64,000 nucleotides of DNA from Xanthomarina sp. F1114 (GCF_026410255.1 NZ_JAPMLL010000006.1:62001-126000); one strand, 5' to 3'. Numbered from the stretch's first letter, positions 1-9,361 are shown. Notes: a model not told the origin generated them from the letters alone. Numbers and translations are program-made.

Positions 1-1508
1 TTTTTATGAGACAAACCATTATTAATGTGTCTCGATTTATTGAATACGATTTAAAGAATGAAATCTACCAACACTATCAGAAATTATCTCTAAAATTCTA
101 TAAAAACAACAGAACTGGCGATTTAATGAATAGGATTAGTGAAGACGTTGGACGTGTACGTATGTACTCTGGTCCCGCTATTATGTATAGTATCAATACC
201 ATTACACTGTTTATTATTGTCATTGGGTTTATGTACAATCAAGCGCCTTTATTAACACTTTACACCATTGTTCCCTTACCAATTTTATCGTTTATTATCT
301 ATAAATTAAGTAAAGAAATTCATAAAAGAAGTACCATTGTACAACAGTATTTATCCCACTTATCTTCTTCTACTCAAGAATCTTTTAGCGGAATTTCAAT
401 AATTAAGGCTTATGGTTTAGAAAATGAAACCTCTATAAAATTTAATGAGCTTTCTGAAACCAGCAAACAGAAACAATTAAGTCTTGTTAAGGTAAATGCC
501 TTTTTCTTCCCCATGATGATTTTGTTAATTGGAATTAGCAATTTGGTAGTAATCTACGTTGGGGGACTTCAATATATAAATGGTGAAATTACTTTAGGTG
601 TTATTACCAAATTTATTATTTATGTTAATATGCTTACCTGGCCAGTAGCTACTGTTGGGTGGGTTACTTCTATCGTCCAACAAGCAGAGGCTTCTCAAAA
701 ACGTATCAATGCATTTTTAAAAATAACACCGGAAATAACCAATTCCGTAGAAGAACCTTCTGAAATTATTGGAGATATCGAGTTTAAAAATGTTCATTTT
801 ACATATAGCGATACAAATATTGAAGCCTTAAAAGGAGTTTCTTTTAAATTAGCACATGGAAAAACCTTGGCTATTATAGGAAAAACAGGCTCTGGTAAAT
901 CGACTATTCTAGATTTAATTGGTAGACTTTACGATATTGAAAAAGGAGAACTGTTAATAGACAATACACCCATTAATAAACTTAACTTAGCAAGTTTAAG
1001 AGATAGTATAGGCTATGTACCTCAGGATGCTTTTTTATTTTCTGATAGTATTAAAAACAATATAAAATTTGGGAAAGAAGACGCCACGGACCAGCAGGTT
1101 ATTCAAGCAGCAAAATATGCTCAAGTCCATAAAAATATTATCGGGTTTAATAAGGGGTATGATACTGTTTTAGGCGAAAGAGGAATAACTCTTTCTGGCG
1201 GACAAAAGCAACGTGTTTCTATTGCCAGAGCTATTGTTAAAGATCCAAAAATTTTACTTTTTGACGATTCTCTTTCTGCTGTTGATACAGAAACTGAAGA
1301 AAAAATATTAAACCACCTGCATAATATAGCTCAAGGTAAAACCACAATTATTGTAAGTCATAGAGTGTCTTCTGTAAAAAATGCAGATCAGATAATTGTA
1401 TTGGACGATGGAAATATTGTACAATCAGGAACACATAATAGCCTGATAGACACCGAAGGATACTACAAAAACCTTTATATAAAACAACTAAGTGAAAGTA
1501 ATAAATAA
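1..1508 (+). CDS. ABC exporter, fused permease and ATPase (5' truncated)
   Basis: This is a multidrug/lipid-type ABC half-transporter that would work as an inner-membrane homodimer. The frame is open to the window edge, so the N-terminus lies outside; the first ATG at 6 is probably internal, because such proteins are usually about 590 residues and only 500 are visible from there. Counting from that ATG, membrane helices fill roughly residues 45-210. The nucleotide-binding domain follows, with Walker A GKTGSGKST near 292, signature LSGGQKQR near 396, Walker B ILLFDD near 416, and an H-loop in VSHR. The substrate cannot be read from sequence. An MsbA-like lipid flippase or a drug exporter are both possible. 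Confidence 0.9.
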   Translation, partial: FMRQTIINVSRFIEYDLKNEIYQHYQKLSLKFYKNNRTGDLMNRISEDVGRVRMYSGPAIMYSINTITLFIIVIGFMYNQAPLLTLYTIVPLPILSFIIYKLSKEIHKRSTIVQQYLSHLSSSTQESFSGISIIKAYGLENETSIKFNELSETSKQKQLSLVKVNAFFFPMMILLIGISNLVVIYVGGLQYINGEITLGVITKFIIYVNMLTWPVATVGWVTSIVQQAEASQKRINAFLKITPEITNSVEEPSEIIGDIEFKNVHFTYSDTNIEALKGVSFKLAHGKTLAIIGKTGSGKSTILDLIGRLYDIEKGELLIDNTPINKLNLASLRDSIGYVPQDAFLFSDSIKNNIKFGKEDATDQQVIQAAKYAQVHKNIIGFNKGYDTVLGERGITLSGGQKQRVSIARAIVKDPKILLFDDSLSAVDTETEEKILNHLHNIAQGKTTIIVSHRVSSVKNADQIIVLDDGNIVQSGTHNSLIDTEGYYKNLYIKQLSESNK

Positions 1509-1666
1509 AAGAAACGGACATCTTTAAGTTTTTATCCAAATCTTGTTAGCAGATTAAGTGCAGCTTAGAATAATTACAATTTAGAAAAAAAGTATTGACT
1601 TAAAATGTTGGTTGGTAACTCTTTTTTTTAGATTTTTGAAAAACTTTTATAAACAACAATACGATT

Positions 1667-2065
1667 ATGAATAATAATGATATGATGGAGAAAGAAGAGA
1701 TTTTTTCTAAAGTATTAAGAGCTGGCAGAAGAACGTATTTTTTTGATGTAAGATCTACAAAAGCGGGTGACTATTATTTAACGATTACAGAAAGTAAGAA
1801 ATTTACAAACGATGATGGTTCGTTTCATTACAAAAAACATAAAATTTATTTATACAAAGAAGATTTTTCTGAGTTTAGTACTATTCTAAATGAAATGACT
1901 GATTATATAATAAATGAAAAAGGTGATGAAGTTATAAGCGAACGTCATCAAAAAGATTTCAAAAAAGACTACGAATCTCAAGCTACAGATAAAAAAGTAG
2001 CCACTACAGAAACTGAGACTCCATCTACTGAAAAATTTACAGATGTTAATTTCGATGATATTTAA
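1667..2065 (+). CDS. DUF3276 / PUR-family nucleic-acid-binding protein
   Basis: A 132-residue protein whose first 100 residues match the pattern of the PUR-alpha-like DUF3276 family, seen in Bacteroidota and spirochaetes: KVLRAGRRTYFFDVR, then YYLTITESKKF, then a KKHKIYLYKEDF strand. PUR domains bind single-stranded DNA or RNA. The last 30 residues are polar and acidic and probably disordered. The gene stands alone and is followed by a hairpin terminator. A cytoplasmic nucleic-acid-binding role is known for the family; the target here is not known. ATG codons 6 and 7 are possible alternative starts. Confidence 0.8.
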   Translation: MNNNDMMEKEEIFSKVLRAGRRTYFFDVRSTKAGDYYLTITESKKFTNDDGSFHYKKHKIYLYKEDFSEFSTILNEMTDYIINEKGDEVISERHQKDFKKDYESQATDKKVATTETETPSTEKFTDVNFDDI

Positions 2066-2084
2066 TAAATAAGAAGATTATTTT

Positions 2085-2117
2085 AAAAGCCATTACTTTG
2101 TAGTGGCTTTTTTTTGT
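2085..2117 (+). terminator. Rho-independent terminator after the PUR-like gene
   Basis: AAGCCATTAC and GTAGTGGCTT form a stem with one T-G wobble around a three-base loop, followed by a run of eight T. It lies 20 bases after the stop codon of the plus-strand gene and just before the end of the facing acyltransferase gene. Confidence 0.8.
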
Positions 2118-2125
2118 GTCAAAAA

Positions 2126-3157
2126 TTAAAGTTTCACACTTAAAAGAGCTATAAATAAGACGGTTAAGAGATAAGCAATTCCATAAACAGTACCAAAGCT
2201 TAGAGCTATAATAATACAGAGTATCAAAACCCAAAGTGGTACCAAAGTAATACTTAATGCAAATCTAAATGTAGCTATAAATTCAACTTCTTTAATTTTT
2301 GGCTTTATAGAGAACTTCCAAATAACATAAGGTGTAAATAAATTTAGAATTAACAGCGCTTTAAAGAATTGTTTTCCCCCGCTTTTTGTTTGTTTTTGCC
2401 TTGTTTTGCAGTTTTTAAAATTAGAAGCAATACATTTATTTGTAGCTTTTGGATCTAAAAAATTGACATTTAAGGCTTTTAGTTTTGTAATGGTTTTATC
2501 ATAAACAGCACTGTCAATATGTGTGGTTAGACCTTTTATTTTATCCTGTACGGTTTGTTTTAGAGTAACAACTTCTTCATTTGAAAATTCAGAAACTAAA
2601 GGTTTTGCCGGCATAGGTTTTCCGTAATACAAAGCTACACTATCTCCGTAGGTTGACCCCTCTAGATAATTGAGACCAATTGGCACCAATTGTAAATCTA
2701 AATTTGGATAGCTATTTAAGGTTTCGAAAATAATTCTAGTAAAGCCTTTGCTTAATGGTCTTACCGTTCTATTTATATGATGATTCCCCTCTGGAAAAAG
2801 AGCTACTGCTTGATTTTGTTTAAGCTTCTCTGTACACGTTTGAAATATATAATTGTTTTTACTTATAGTACTCCAACCATCTCGAACCCGATATACAGGA
2901 AGCATATTGACACTATGAAGCAACTTAGAAACTAAAGGTTTTTTAAAGACACTAGCTCTCGTTAAAAAATAAGAAAACCTCCCCGATGTTGTAGCAATTA
3001 ATAACGCATCTATTAATGCATTTTGATGATTAGACACAAAAAGAATGGGTTTGTTTTTAGGAATAGTGTCTTCTTTAACTATAATTATCTTTTTATAATA
3101 AAAAAACAAACCAAGTGTTAAATACCCCTTTACTGTATGTAGCCAAAGTTTTTTCAA
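2126..3157 (-). CDS. PlsC-like lysophospholipid acyltransferase family protein
   Basis: A membrane acyltransferase of the 1-acyl-glycerol-3-phosphate acyltransferase superfamily. It has the acceptor motif NHQNALID at residues 43-50 and the FPEGNHH block at 121-127. Two or three hydrophobic helices (about 245-340) form a C-terminal membrane anchor. The TTG start at 3157 is chosen because it overlaps the TGA of the upstream transporter gene (TTGA) and gives the N-terminus MKKLWLHTVKGYL, usual for this family. A longer frame starting at 3238 would overlap the neighbour by 85 bp and adds only out-of-frame sequence. It is third in a minus-strand operon with the SBF transporter and CsaA-like genes. 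The acyl donor and acceptor are unknown. Confidence 0.82.
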   Translation of the reverse strand: MKKLWLHTVKGYLTLGLFFYYKKIIIVKEDTIPKNKPILFVSNHQNALIDALLIATTSGRFSYFLTRASVFKKPLVSKLLHSVNMLPVYRVRDGWSTISKNNYIFQTCTEKLKQNQAVALFPEGNHHINRTVRPLSKGFTRIIFETLNSYPNLDLQLVPIGLNYLEGSTYGDSVALYYGKPMPAKPLVSEFSNEEVVTLKQTVQDKIKGLTTHIDSAVYDKTITKLKALNVNFLDPKATNKCIASNFKNCKTRQKQTKSGGKQFFKALLILNLFTPYVIWKFSIKPKIKEVEFIATFRFALSITLVPLWVLILCIIIALSFGTVYGIAYLLTVLFIALLSVKL

Positions 3158-4068
3158 GAAATTTCGAGTATTTTCTTGTCTTTGTAAGACCAGTAATAAG
3201 AAATAGCCAAGCCGGAAATAATATGCCAAATTCCCCAAAAGGCTGCTAAAATTGCCATTCCTCCTAAACCATTAAAAAAAGTAAAAATTAATAAGAGTCC
3301 CAAACCAGAATTTTGAATTCCTGTTTCAATAGCCAGTGTTTTTTGATTTTGGAAAGACAGATTGAATGCCTTTGCCACTGTAAATCCTAATAAAATAGCT
3401 AAGATATTATGAAGTATACCTATACCAATAACATGATGCGCATATCTATTAAATACGTCTATATTCTTACTAAATGCCAGAATAACTATAACTACAAAAA
3501 CAATTATAGAAAGAGGTTTTAAACGTTTACAAATTAAAATAGCTAGTTTTTCATTTTTTGCTCTTAAGAGCATTCCTAACATTAACGGAATTCCCAGGAT
3601 TAAAAGTACAAGCTCTAAAAGTTTAATAGGGTTTAATTGCACTTCCTTTAAAAGCACTGATGTTGGTTCGTATAAATAACCATAAAACTGAAAATTGAAA
3701 GGCGTCATAAAAATGGCTATAAAAGTTCCAATAGCAGTTAAACTAACAGAAAGTGCCGTATTTCCATTTGCTAAATGAGTCATGAAATTTGAAATATTTC
3801 CTCCAGGACAGGCAGCAACCATCATCATTCCAAGTGCAATACTTGGCTCTGGTTTAATAAGTAATATAAGTAAAAATGTAATAAAAGGTAATAGTACAAA
3901 TTGTAATAAAACTCCAATTAAAACCAATTTTGGTTGTTTAGACAGCCTTTTAAAATCGCTTGGTTTTATTCCTAAAGCAACTCCAAACATAATAACAGCC
4001 AATGCAATGTTTAGAATTAAGAGTCCTCCACTATCAAAATTAATTTTTACCTGGTCTAATTCATTCAT
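3154..4068 (-). CDS. Bile acid:sodium symporter family (SBF/BASS) transporter
   Basis: A 304-residue inner-membrane protein with about nine to ten hydrophobic helices. It carries the family signature AACPGGNISNFMTHLANG at about residues 85-102, where the polar and glycine residues line the Na+ site of BASS transporters. A second conserved stretch, ETGIQNSGLGLLL, lies near 248-260. Family members take up organic anions with Na+; the substrate in Bacteroidota is not established. Only three bases separate it from the upstream CsaA-like gene, and it overlaps the start of the downstream acyltransferase by four, so the three are probably cotranscribed. Confidence 0.87.
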   Translation of the reverse strand: MNELDQVKINFDSGGLLILNIALAVIMFGVALGIKPSDFKRLSKQPKLVLIGVLLQFVLLPFITFLLILLIKPEPSIALGMMMVAACPGGNISNFMTHLANGNTALSVSLTAIGTFIAIFMTPFNFQFYGYLYEPTSVLLKEVQLNPIKLLELVLLILGIPLMLGMLLRAKNEKLAILICKRLKPLSIIVFVVIVILAFSKNIDVFNRYAHHVIGIGILHNILAILLGFTVAKAFNLSFQNQKTLAIETGIQNSGLGLLLIFTFFNGLGGMAILAAFWGIWHIISGLAISYYWSYKDKKILEIS

Positions 4069-4071
4069 ATA

Positions 4072-4407
4072 TTATTGGACTGTAGATCCATTTTGTACTT
4101 TTATTTCTGGGTTTAAAAGAATAACCTCATTTTCTTTAACTGCTCCTAAAACTAAACAATCACTCATAAAATTAGCTATTTGTTTTCTTGGAAAATTAAC
4201 AACAGCTACTATTTGTTTATGCAAAAGATCTTCTTTTTTATATAAAGTAGTTATTTGAGCAGAGGTCTTTTTAATACCTAAGTCGCCAAAATCAACTTTT
4301 AATTGATATGCTGGTTTTCGGGCTTCAGGAAAATCGGATACTTCCAAAATGGTTCCTACCCGTAGATCTACTTTTACAAAGTCTTCAAATTCAATAATTT
4401 CACTCAT
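4072..4407 (-). CDS. csaA: CsaA-like tRNA-binding-domain protein
   Basis: A 111-residue OB-fold protein. The sequence FVKVDLRVGTILEVSDFPEARKP, read in parts, gives the DLRVG-I and PEARKPAY blocks of the EMAP/CsaA tRNA-binding domain, followed by SAQIT and VVNFPRKQI. CsaA proteins are dimeric tRNA-binding or chaperone-like factors. The frame extends to 4449, but the ATG at 4407 (MSEIIEFEDF) is taken as the start because this is the usual N-terminus of the family. First gene of a tight minus-strand operon with the SBF transporter and acyltransferase. Confidence 0.85.
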   Translation of the reverse strand: MSEIIEFEDFVKVDLRVGTILEVSDFPEARKPAYQLKVDFGDLGIKKTSAQITTLYKKEDLLHKQIVAVVNFPRKQIANFMSDCLVLGAVKENEVILLNPEIKVQNGSTVQ

Positions 4408-4548
4408 TTTTATCAGAAATTGGCAGATTAATAATTCAGTTGAATACATAAAAAGTACCGCAATATAAGTATATCCAACTAATTCTAATTGATTTGGAAT
4501 ACTGATTATAAAATTGTAATTTAAATTTTTGACTAAAATAAAGACAAT

Positions 4549-5106
4549 ATGGCAAGAACCCCTTCAAGCATGCTTCCTTTAGGTACAAAGGCTCCTTCTT
4601 TTATTCTAATGGATACAGTTTCTGGAAATAACTATTCTTTAAAAAATTTAAAAGGATTAAAGGCTACAATCGTTATGTTTATATGCAACCATTGTCCTTT
4701 TGTACAACATATTAATAACGAAATTAGCCAACTAGCTAAAGATTATAAAAGCAAGGGTGTAAATCTAATCGCTATTTCTAGTAACGATGTTGAAAATTAC
4801 CCACAGGATTCTCCTGAGAAAATGAAAACCAATGCTTTAGAACAAGATTTTATATTCCCTTATTTATACGATAAATCTCAAGAAGTAGCTCGGGCCTATA
4901 AAGCTGCATGTACTCCAGATTTTTACGTTTTTAATCAAAATTTAGAATTGGTTTATAGAGGACAATTAGACGATTCCAGACCCGACAATGATATTCCTGT
5001 AACTGGAAATGATATCCGACACGCCTTAAACTGTCTAATAAAAAACGAAGAAAACACAAGAAGTCAAAAACCTAGTATTGGTTGTAATATAAAATGGAAG
5101 ACATAA
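4549..5106 (+). CDS. Thioredoxin-fold redoxin (AhpC/TSA-like, PRX-like)
   Basis: A 185-residue thioredoxin-fold protein of the peroxiredoxin-like family. The active-site CNHCP occupies residues 46-50 and is preceded by the strand ATIVMFI. The segment ACTPDFYVFN near residue 118 supplies the cis-proline and another cysteine. A cleavable signal peptide is not evident, so it is probably cytoplasmic. The family probably acts in thiol-disulfide exchange or peroxide reduction; the substrate is unknown. Single gene, divergent from the CsaA-like operon. Confidence 0.82.
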   Translation: MARTPSSMLPLGTKAPSFILMDTVSGNNYSLKNLKGLKATIVMFICNHCPFVQHINNEISQLAKDYKSKGVNLIAISSNDVENYPQDSPEKMKTNALEQDFIFPYLYDKSQEVARAYKAACTPDFYVFNQNLELVYRGQLDDSRPDNDIPVTGNDIRHALNCLIKNEENTRSQKPSIGCNIKWKT

Positions 5107-5196
5107 GTTTTAGTTTTTAGTTGTCGCCTTAAACAGCGTAAACTCAAACCGCTTAAAATTTAAATAATTAAAGAATAAACAGGTACCGTTAATAAG

Positions 5197-6429
5197 CTAT
5201 TTGTTCTTTTCCTCGATCCACTTACTCATATACTTGGTGCTTTGCATACTTTGATGCTGAAGTATTTGCCCGGTAAAATTATGAGTCCGGTGATTTTCCA
5301 ATTGCTTTGATATTTCTTCAATTCTATTTAGAAATTCCTTTTGAAACTGATTTTTCTGAAACCGCTTATTGATTATATCAAAGCCGTTTTTCTGCTTTTG
5401 CATCCAAAGATCTTTATCTCTATATAAATGCACACATTTGTCCGCAAATTCCTGAGAGTCATCTTCTATAAAGCCATTTGGCTCAAGTTTCCCATACATT
5501 CCCTCTGCTCCAATATTTGTTGTAACACAAGGCGTTCCATTTTGCATAGCATCTACCAACTTTCCTTTTAATCCCGCACCAAAACGTATGGGAGCCACAC
5601 AAACTTTTGATTCTTGCATAGCTTCCGAAACATCTTTTGCAAAACCCTTAACTAAAAAACCTTCCCGTTCATTATGCAACTGAGTAACTTTTTGAGATAT
5701 ATAGGCACCAAAAACATGTAGTTCTGCTTTAGGTAATTGTGTCCTAATTAAAGGCCAAATAGTTTCTTTCAAATATAAAACGGCATTATAGTTAGGTTCG
5801 TGAAGAAAATTACCAATACTTATAAAATGCTGTCTAGATTCAAAACCAGGGAGTTTTTCAATCTCGGAAGTTGAAATTTTCTCTAATAAAAAAGGCAAAT
5901 AACACAAAATAGTTTTGGGCACTTTAAACTTTAATTCTAGAAAGTCCATTTCAGCTTCAGAAATAATTAAATTTAAATCGCATCTATATATACTCGCTAT
6001 TTCTCGTTTTGAAGTGTCGTTAAATAAATAATTTAAACCAAAAGCCTTATTTGCCTTTAAAGCCAGTTGTCTGCCTTTACGCAATCCGTGTAAATCTTCG
6101 GTGTCGAGAATTCTTAAAGCTTGAGGACATTGTTCCACAACTCGCCAACCAAACTGTTCTTCCATCATAAACCGATCGAATAGAACAATATTGGGATTTA
6201 TTTTTTTTACAAAAACATCAAAACTAGAACTGTTTAGTTCTATTGGAACTTGCTTCACTCCTATTTCTTCCAGGTTAAAAGCATTGTCACTTTTAGCACA
6301 AGGACTTGCAAAGGTAATATTGTATTTAGCTGTTTGAAATAATTTAATAATTTGCAGCATCCTACTTCCTGCAGCAGAACTTTTGGGTTCTGGCCAAACA
6401 TAACCAATTATTAAAAGGCTTTTTGCCAC
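5197..6429 (-). CDS. Glycosyltransferase, GT4-like (GT-B fold)
   Basis: About 410 residues. The N-terminal half begins KSLLIIGYVWPEPKSSAAGSR, a Rossmann strand and glycine-rich loop typical of these flavobacterial transferases. The C-terminal half has FGAGLKGKLVDAMQNGTP and TTNIGAEGM, the donor-nucleotide region of GT4-like enzymes. The frame is open up to 6534, but the extra 35 residues look non-coding, so the GTG at 6429 is preferred; this is a judgement, not proof. It probably acts on an envelope polysaccharide or glycolipid; donor and acceptor are unknown. No other polysaccharide genes flank it. Confidence 0.78.
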   Translation of the reverse strand: MAKSLLIIGYVWPEPKSSAAGSRMLQIIKLFQTAKYNITFASPCAKSDNAFNLEEIGVKQVPIELNSSSFDVFVKKINPNIVLFDRFMMEEQFGWRVVEQCPQALRILDTEDLHGLRKGRQLALKANKAFGLNYLFNDTSKREIASIYRCDLNLIISEAEMDFLELKFKVPKTILCYLPFLLEKISTSEIEKLPGFESRQHFISIGNFLHEPNYNAVLYLKETIWPLIRTQLPKAELHVFGAYISQKVTQLHNEREGFLVKGFAKDVSEAMQESKVCVAPIRFGAGLKGKLVDAMQNGTPCVTTNIGAEGMYGKLEPNGFIEDDSQEFADKCVHLYRDKDLWMQKQKNGFDIINKRFQKNQFQKEFLNRIEEISKQLENHRTHNFTGQILQHQSMQSTKYMSKWIEEKNK

Positions 6430-6552
6430 GAATTTATTATTGTTTTTAGGTTGAAACTCATAATTTCCGAATAAATATAACAGAGTTTTAAAATCGGTCC
6501 AAATGTAAATAAAAACTATTAAGTACTTAAGCAAACTTACTATTGAAAACGA

Positions 6553-7026
6553 CTATTGTGGTTTTGGCATTAAACTATATTTAAACCTCACTTGTTTTGC
6601 CCATTCTACCATTTCCAGAATTTCAGAATCTGAAAGCTTGGCTTCCTGATGTGTCCATGTATAAGAAGGCAATGGCATTTCTTTTTCTTCAATCATCTCT
6701 ATAAGTTCATCAAATTTATGATCCTTTTTCTTTACAGACAAGCCTTCCCAATTAGACATATTAAAATGCTTTTTTCCATGTTTTACATGATCTGCCATCC
6801 AGTAATTAATAGGAGTTATATTATTATACCACGGATATTTTGTAACATTTGAATGGCAATCGTAACAACTTTCTTTTAAAATAATTTTAATATTTTCTGG
6901 CGGATTAGTTTCAGATAAAAAAGGTTCTAAAGACACCAAATCACCTTTATTCTTTTCCGGGCCAAAAAATTGAGCAACAACAAATACAATTAGCATTACT
7001 AATAATATTTTTTTTGTAGTTTTCAT
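6553..7026 (-). CDS. Haem-binding domain protein (c-type, membrane-anchored)
   Basis: 157 residues with an N-terminal signal or anchor helix (about 6-21), then a periplasmic domain carrying a single CYDCH haem-attachment motif at residues 54-58. This matches the Bacteroidota haem-binding domain family (Haem_bd). The conserved YPWYNNITPINYW follows soon after. The C-terminal MPLPSYTWTHQEAKLSDSE is typical of the family, and a methionine there could serve as axial ligand. Likely a periplasmic electron carrier or redox sensor. Confidence 0.85.
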   Translation of the reverse strand: MKTTKKILLVMLIVFVVAQFFGPEKNKGDLVSLEPFLSETNPPENIKIILKESCYDCHSNVTKYPWYNNITPINYWMADHVKHGKKHFNMSNWEGLSVKKKDHKFDELIEMIEEKEMPLPSYTWTHQEAKLSDSEILEMVEWAKQVRFKYSLMPKPQ

Positions 7027-7064
7027 TTTTGAATAATTTCAGAAAATAAAAATAAGTATTTCTT

Positions 7065-7628
7065 GTGACTAAAGACCAACTTTATAATGAATTAAATTTC
7101 GTGAATCATACGCGAGACAAGCGTTTGAAGTATGCTAATTTAATTTTAGACACACCAGAATTACTTCCTAATTTATTGGATATTCTATTTGATGTAGACG
7201 ATAAAACATCTTGTAGAGCAGCTTGGGTCTTAGAGTTTGTATGCGCCGACAACTTAGAATTACTACTTCCTTACTTGGATGTATTTACTGAAAATATTAA
7301 TAAGGTGCATTTAGATCCAGCAGTAAGACCAATTGCAAAAATATGTGAGTATTTAGCAAAAGCATATTTTTCTAAAACAGCGAATAAGGTACAATTAACT
7401 TTAACCAATAAACACAAAGAGCTAATTGTAGAAACTTGTTTTGACTATATGATTAACGATGAAAAAATAGCACCCAAAGCATATTCTATGAACACACTTT
7501 TCCTCTTTGGAAATGAATTTGATTGGATTCATCTAGAATTAATAACAATTATAGAACGGGATTACCAGATACAGAGCTCGGGTTTTAAAGCACGGGCAAG
7601 GCAGATTTTAAAAAAGATTAAGAAGTAG
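7065..7628 (+). CDS. Conserved helical-repeat protein, HEAT-like (function unknown)
   Basis: A 187-residue, mostly alpha-helical cytoplasmic protein starting at GTG. Helical pairs such as LLPNLLDILFDVDDKTSCRA and WVLEFVCADNLELLLPYLD suggest HEAT/ARM-like repeats. It lies upstream of purB on the same strand with about 120 bp between, including a promoter box. In related bacteria proteins of this type next to purB can carry the name adenylosuccinate lyase by proximity; no lyase motif is present. No function is proposed. Confidence 0.7.
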   Translation: MTKDQLYNELNFVNHTRDKRLKYANLILDTPELLPNLLDILFDVDDKTSCRAAWVLEFVCADNLELLLPYLDVFTENINKVHLDPAVRPIAKICEYLAKAYFSKTANKVQLTLTNKHKELIVETCFDYMINDEKIAPKAYSMNTLFLFGNEFDWIHLELITIIERDYQIQSSGFKARARQILKKIKK

Positions 7629-7682
7629 TGCATTAGCTATAAAATTCACAAATCTTAAATCGACTATAGAAAATGATTTCAT

Positions 7683-7690
7683 TATCTTTG
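7683..7690 (+). promoter_or_regulatory. Predicted -7 promoter box for purB
   Basis: TATCTTTG matches the Bacteroidota -7 consensus TAnnTTTG exactly, about 58 bases before the purB ATG. No clear -33 TTG element is visible at the expected distance, so this is a motif-only call. Confidence 0.5.
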
Positions 7691-7747
7691 CATCTTTAAA
7701 ATTTGCATTGAAAATTAATTTAAAATGCACAAAAACTAACACAACAC

Positions 7748-9091
7748 ATGTCTTTAACATCTTTAAATGCTATTTCTCCTATCGATGGTCGTTACAGAAA
7801 TAAAGTAAACGAATTAGCGCCATATTTTTCTGAAGAAGCCTTAATTAAATATCGAGTTCAAGTAGAAATCGAGTATTTTATTGCACTTTGCGAAGAGCCT
7901 CTACCTCAACTTGAAGCTTTTAACACCAATTTATTTGATGATTTACGTGCTATCTACAAGAATTTTACAGCTATTGATGCGTCTGCCATTAAGGAAATTG
8001 AAAAAGTAACTAATCACGATGTAAAAGCTGTTGAATATTTTATAAAAGACAAGTTTGATGCTTTAGGCATTTCAGAATATAAAGAGTTTATTCATTTCGG
8101 ATTAACATCTCAAGATATTAATAATACGGCTATCCCTTTAAGTATTAAGGAAGCTATGAATGCTGTTTATGTGCCGGAGTACATTATTCTTCATAAAAAA
8201 TTAAAAGATCTTTCTAAAGACTGGGCAAACATTCCAATGTTAGCCAGAACCCACGGACAGCCGGCTTCTCCTACTCGTTTAGGAAAAGAAATTGAAGTGT
8301 TTGTTGTTAGACTTGAGGAGCAATTTAATTTATTAAATGATATTCCAAGTGCTTCAAAATTTGGAGGTGCTACAGGAAACTTTAACGCCCATAAAGTGGC
8401 ATATCCAAATATAGACTGGAGAGCTTTTGGTAAGAATTTTGTTCAGGGAAAATTGGGTATGCAACATTCATTTCCAACCACACAGATTGAGCATTACGAC
8501 CATATGGCGGCTCTATTTGATTGCTTAAAACGCATTAATACTATTTTAATAGATTTAAATAGAGACATTTGGACTTATGTGTCTATGGATTATTTTAAGC
8601 AAAAAATTAAAGCTGGAGAAGTTGGTAGTTCTGCTATGCCACATAAGGTAAATCCGATTGATTTTGAAAATAGCGAAGGAAATTTAGGCATTGCCAATGC
8701 TATATTTGAACATTTATCTGCTAAACTTCCTATTTCTAGGCTACAAAGAGATTTAACAGACAGCACGGTTTTACGTAATGTTGGCGTGCCGTTTGGACAT
8801 ACTTTAATTGGATTTAAATCTACTTTAAAAGGTTTAGGGAAATTACTTTTAAACGAAAGTAAATTTGCTGAAGATTTAGAAAATAATTGGGCTGTTGTGG
8901 CAGAAGCAATTCAAACTATTTTACGTCGAGAAGCTTACCCTAATCCTTATGAAGCTTTAAAAGGATTAACTAGAACCAATGAGAAAATTAATCAAAAGTC
9001 TATTTCAAATTTTATTGATACCTTAGAGGTTTCAGAAAGTATTAAAAAGGAATTAAAAACCATTACTCCAAGTAATTATACTGGAATATAA
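7748..9091 (+). CDS. purB: Adenylosuccinate lyase
   Basis: 447 residues, full length. This homotetrameric fumarase/aspartase-superfamily enzyme acts twice in purine synthesis: it splits SAICAR to AICAR and adenylosuccinate to AMP, releasing fumarate. The signature loop GSSAMPHKVNP with its catalytic serine is near residues 293-303. The TSQDINNTA segment and ARTHGQPASPTRLGKE supply the other active-site blocks. Start at ATG with MSLTSLNAISPIDGRY, the normal family N-terminus. A small membrane-protein gene follows after two bases, suggesting cotranscription. Confidence 0.97.
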   Translation: MSLTSLNAISPIDGRYRNKVNELAPYFSEEALIKYRVQVEIEYFIALCEEPLPQLEAFNTNLFDDLRAIYKNFTAIDASAIKEIEKVTNHDVKAVEYFIKDKFDALGISEYKEFIHFGLTSQDINNTAIPLSIKEAMNAVYVPEYIILHKKLKDLSKDWANIPMLARTHGQPASPTRLGKEIEVFVVRLEEQFNLLNDIPSASKFGGATGNFNAHKVAYPNIDWRAFGKNFVQGKLGMQHSFPTTQIEHYDHMAALFDCLKRINTILIDLNRDIWTYVSMDYFKQKIKAGEVGSSAMPHKVNPIDFENSEGNLGIANAIFEHLSAKLPISRLQRDLTDSTVLRNVGVPFGHTLIGFKSTLKGLGKLLLNESKFAEDLENNWAVVAEAIQTILRREAYPNPYEALKGLTRTNEKINQKSISNFIDTLEVSESIKKELKTITPSNYTGI

Positions 9092-9093
9092 AT

Positions 9094-9321
9094 ATGAGAC
9101 TTACAGACAAACAATCTTTACTAATTTGTGCCATAGTAGCATTTGGATTTTCTGTTTTAGGAATTTTAGGTGCTTTGGAAAATTATGTGGTTGTTGGAAT
9201 TTTGCTCTTCCTTTTTATATTAGTGGTTTATAATTTAGTTAGTAGCAAACATCTGTTTGATAAAGATGAAGAGCCTCTAGAAAAAGAGGATACAATTCTC
9301 CATCAAGATAAAACTTTATAA
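9094..9321 (+). CDS. Small membrane protein of unknown function
   Basis: 75 residues with two hydrophobic helices, about 8-28 and 32-50, and a charged C-terminal tail rich in Asp, Glu and Lys. It begins two bases after the purB stop and ends at a strong terminator, so it is probably the last gene of the purB transcript. I do not recognise a family. Confidence 0.6.
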   Translation: MRLTDKQSLLICAIVAFGFSVLGILGALENYVVVGILLFLFILVVYNLVSSKHLFDKDEEPLEKEDTILHQDKTL

Positions 9322-9361
9322 AAACAAAAATGGCTTCTAAATATAGAAGCCATTTTTGTTT
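9322..9361. terminator. Bidirectional Rho-independent terminator
   Basis: A perfect 17-bp inverted repeat, AAACAAAAATGGCTTCT with its complement, surrounds a six-base loop. A-runs on one side and T-runs on the other allow it to end both the purB unit and the facing DUF4252 lipoprotein gene. Confidence 0.85.

Noticed and set aside
3782-4258. 158-residue plus-strand frame opposite the SBF transporter gene
   Set aside because: It is antisense to two well-supported genes, has shifts in character along its length and no recognisable motif.
7065-7628. Second adenylosuccinate lyase gene
   Set aside because: No GSSxMPxKxNP loop or other lyase motif; only its place before purB suggests the name.
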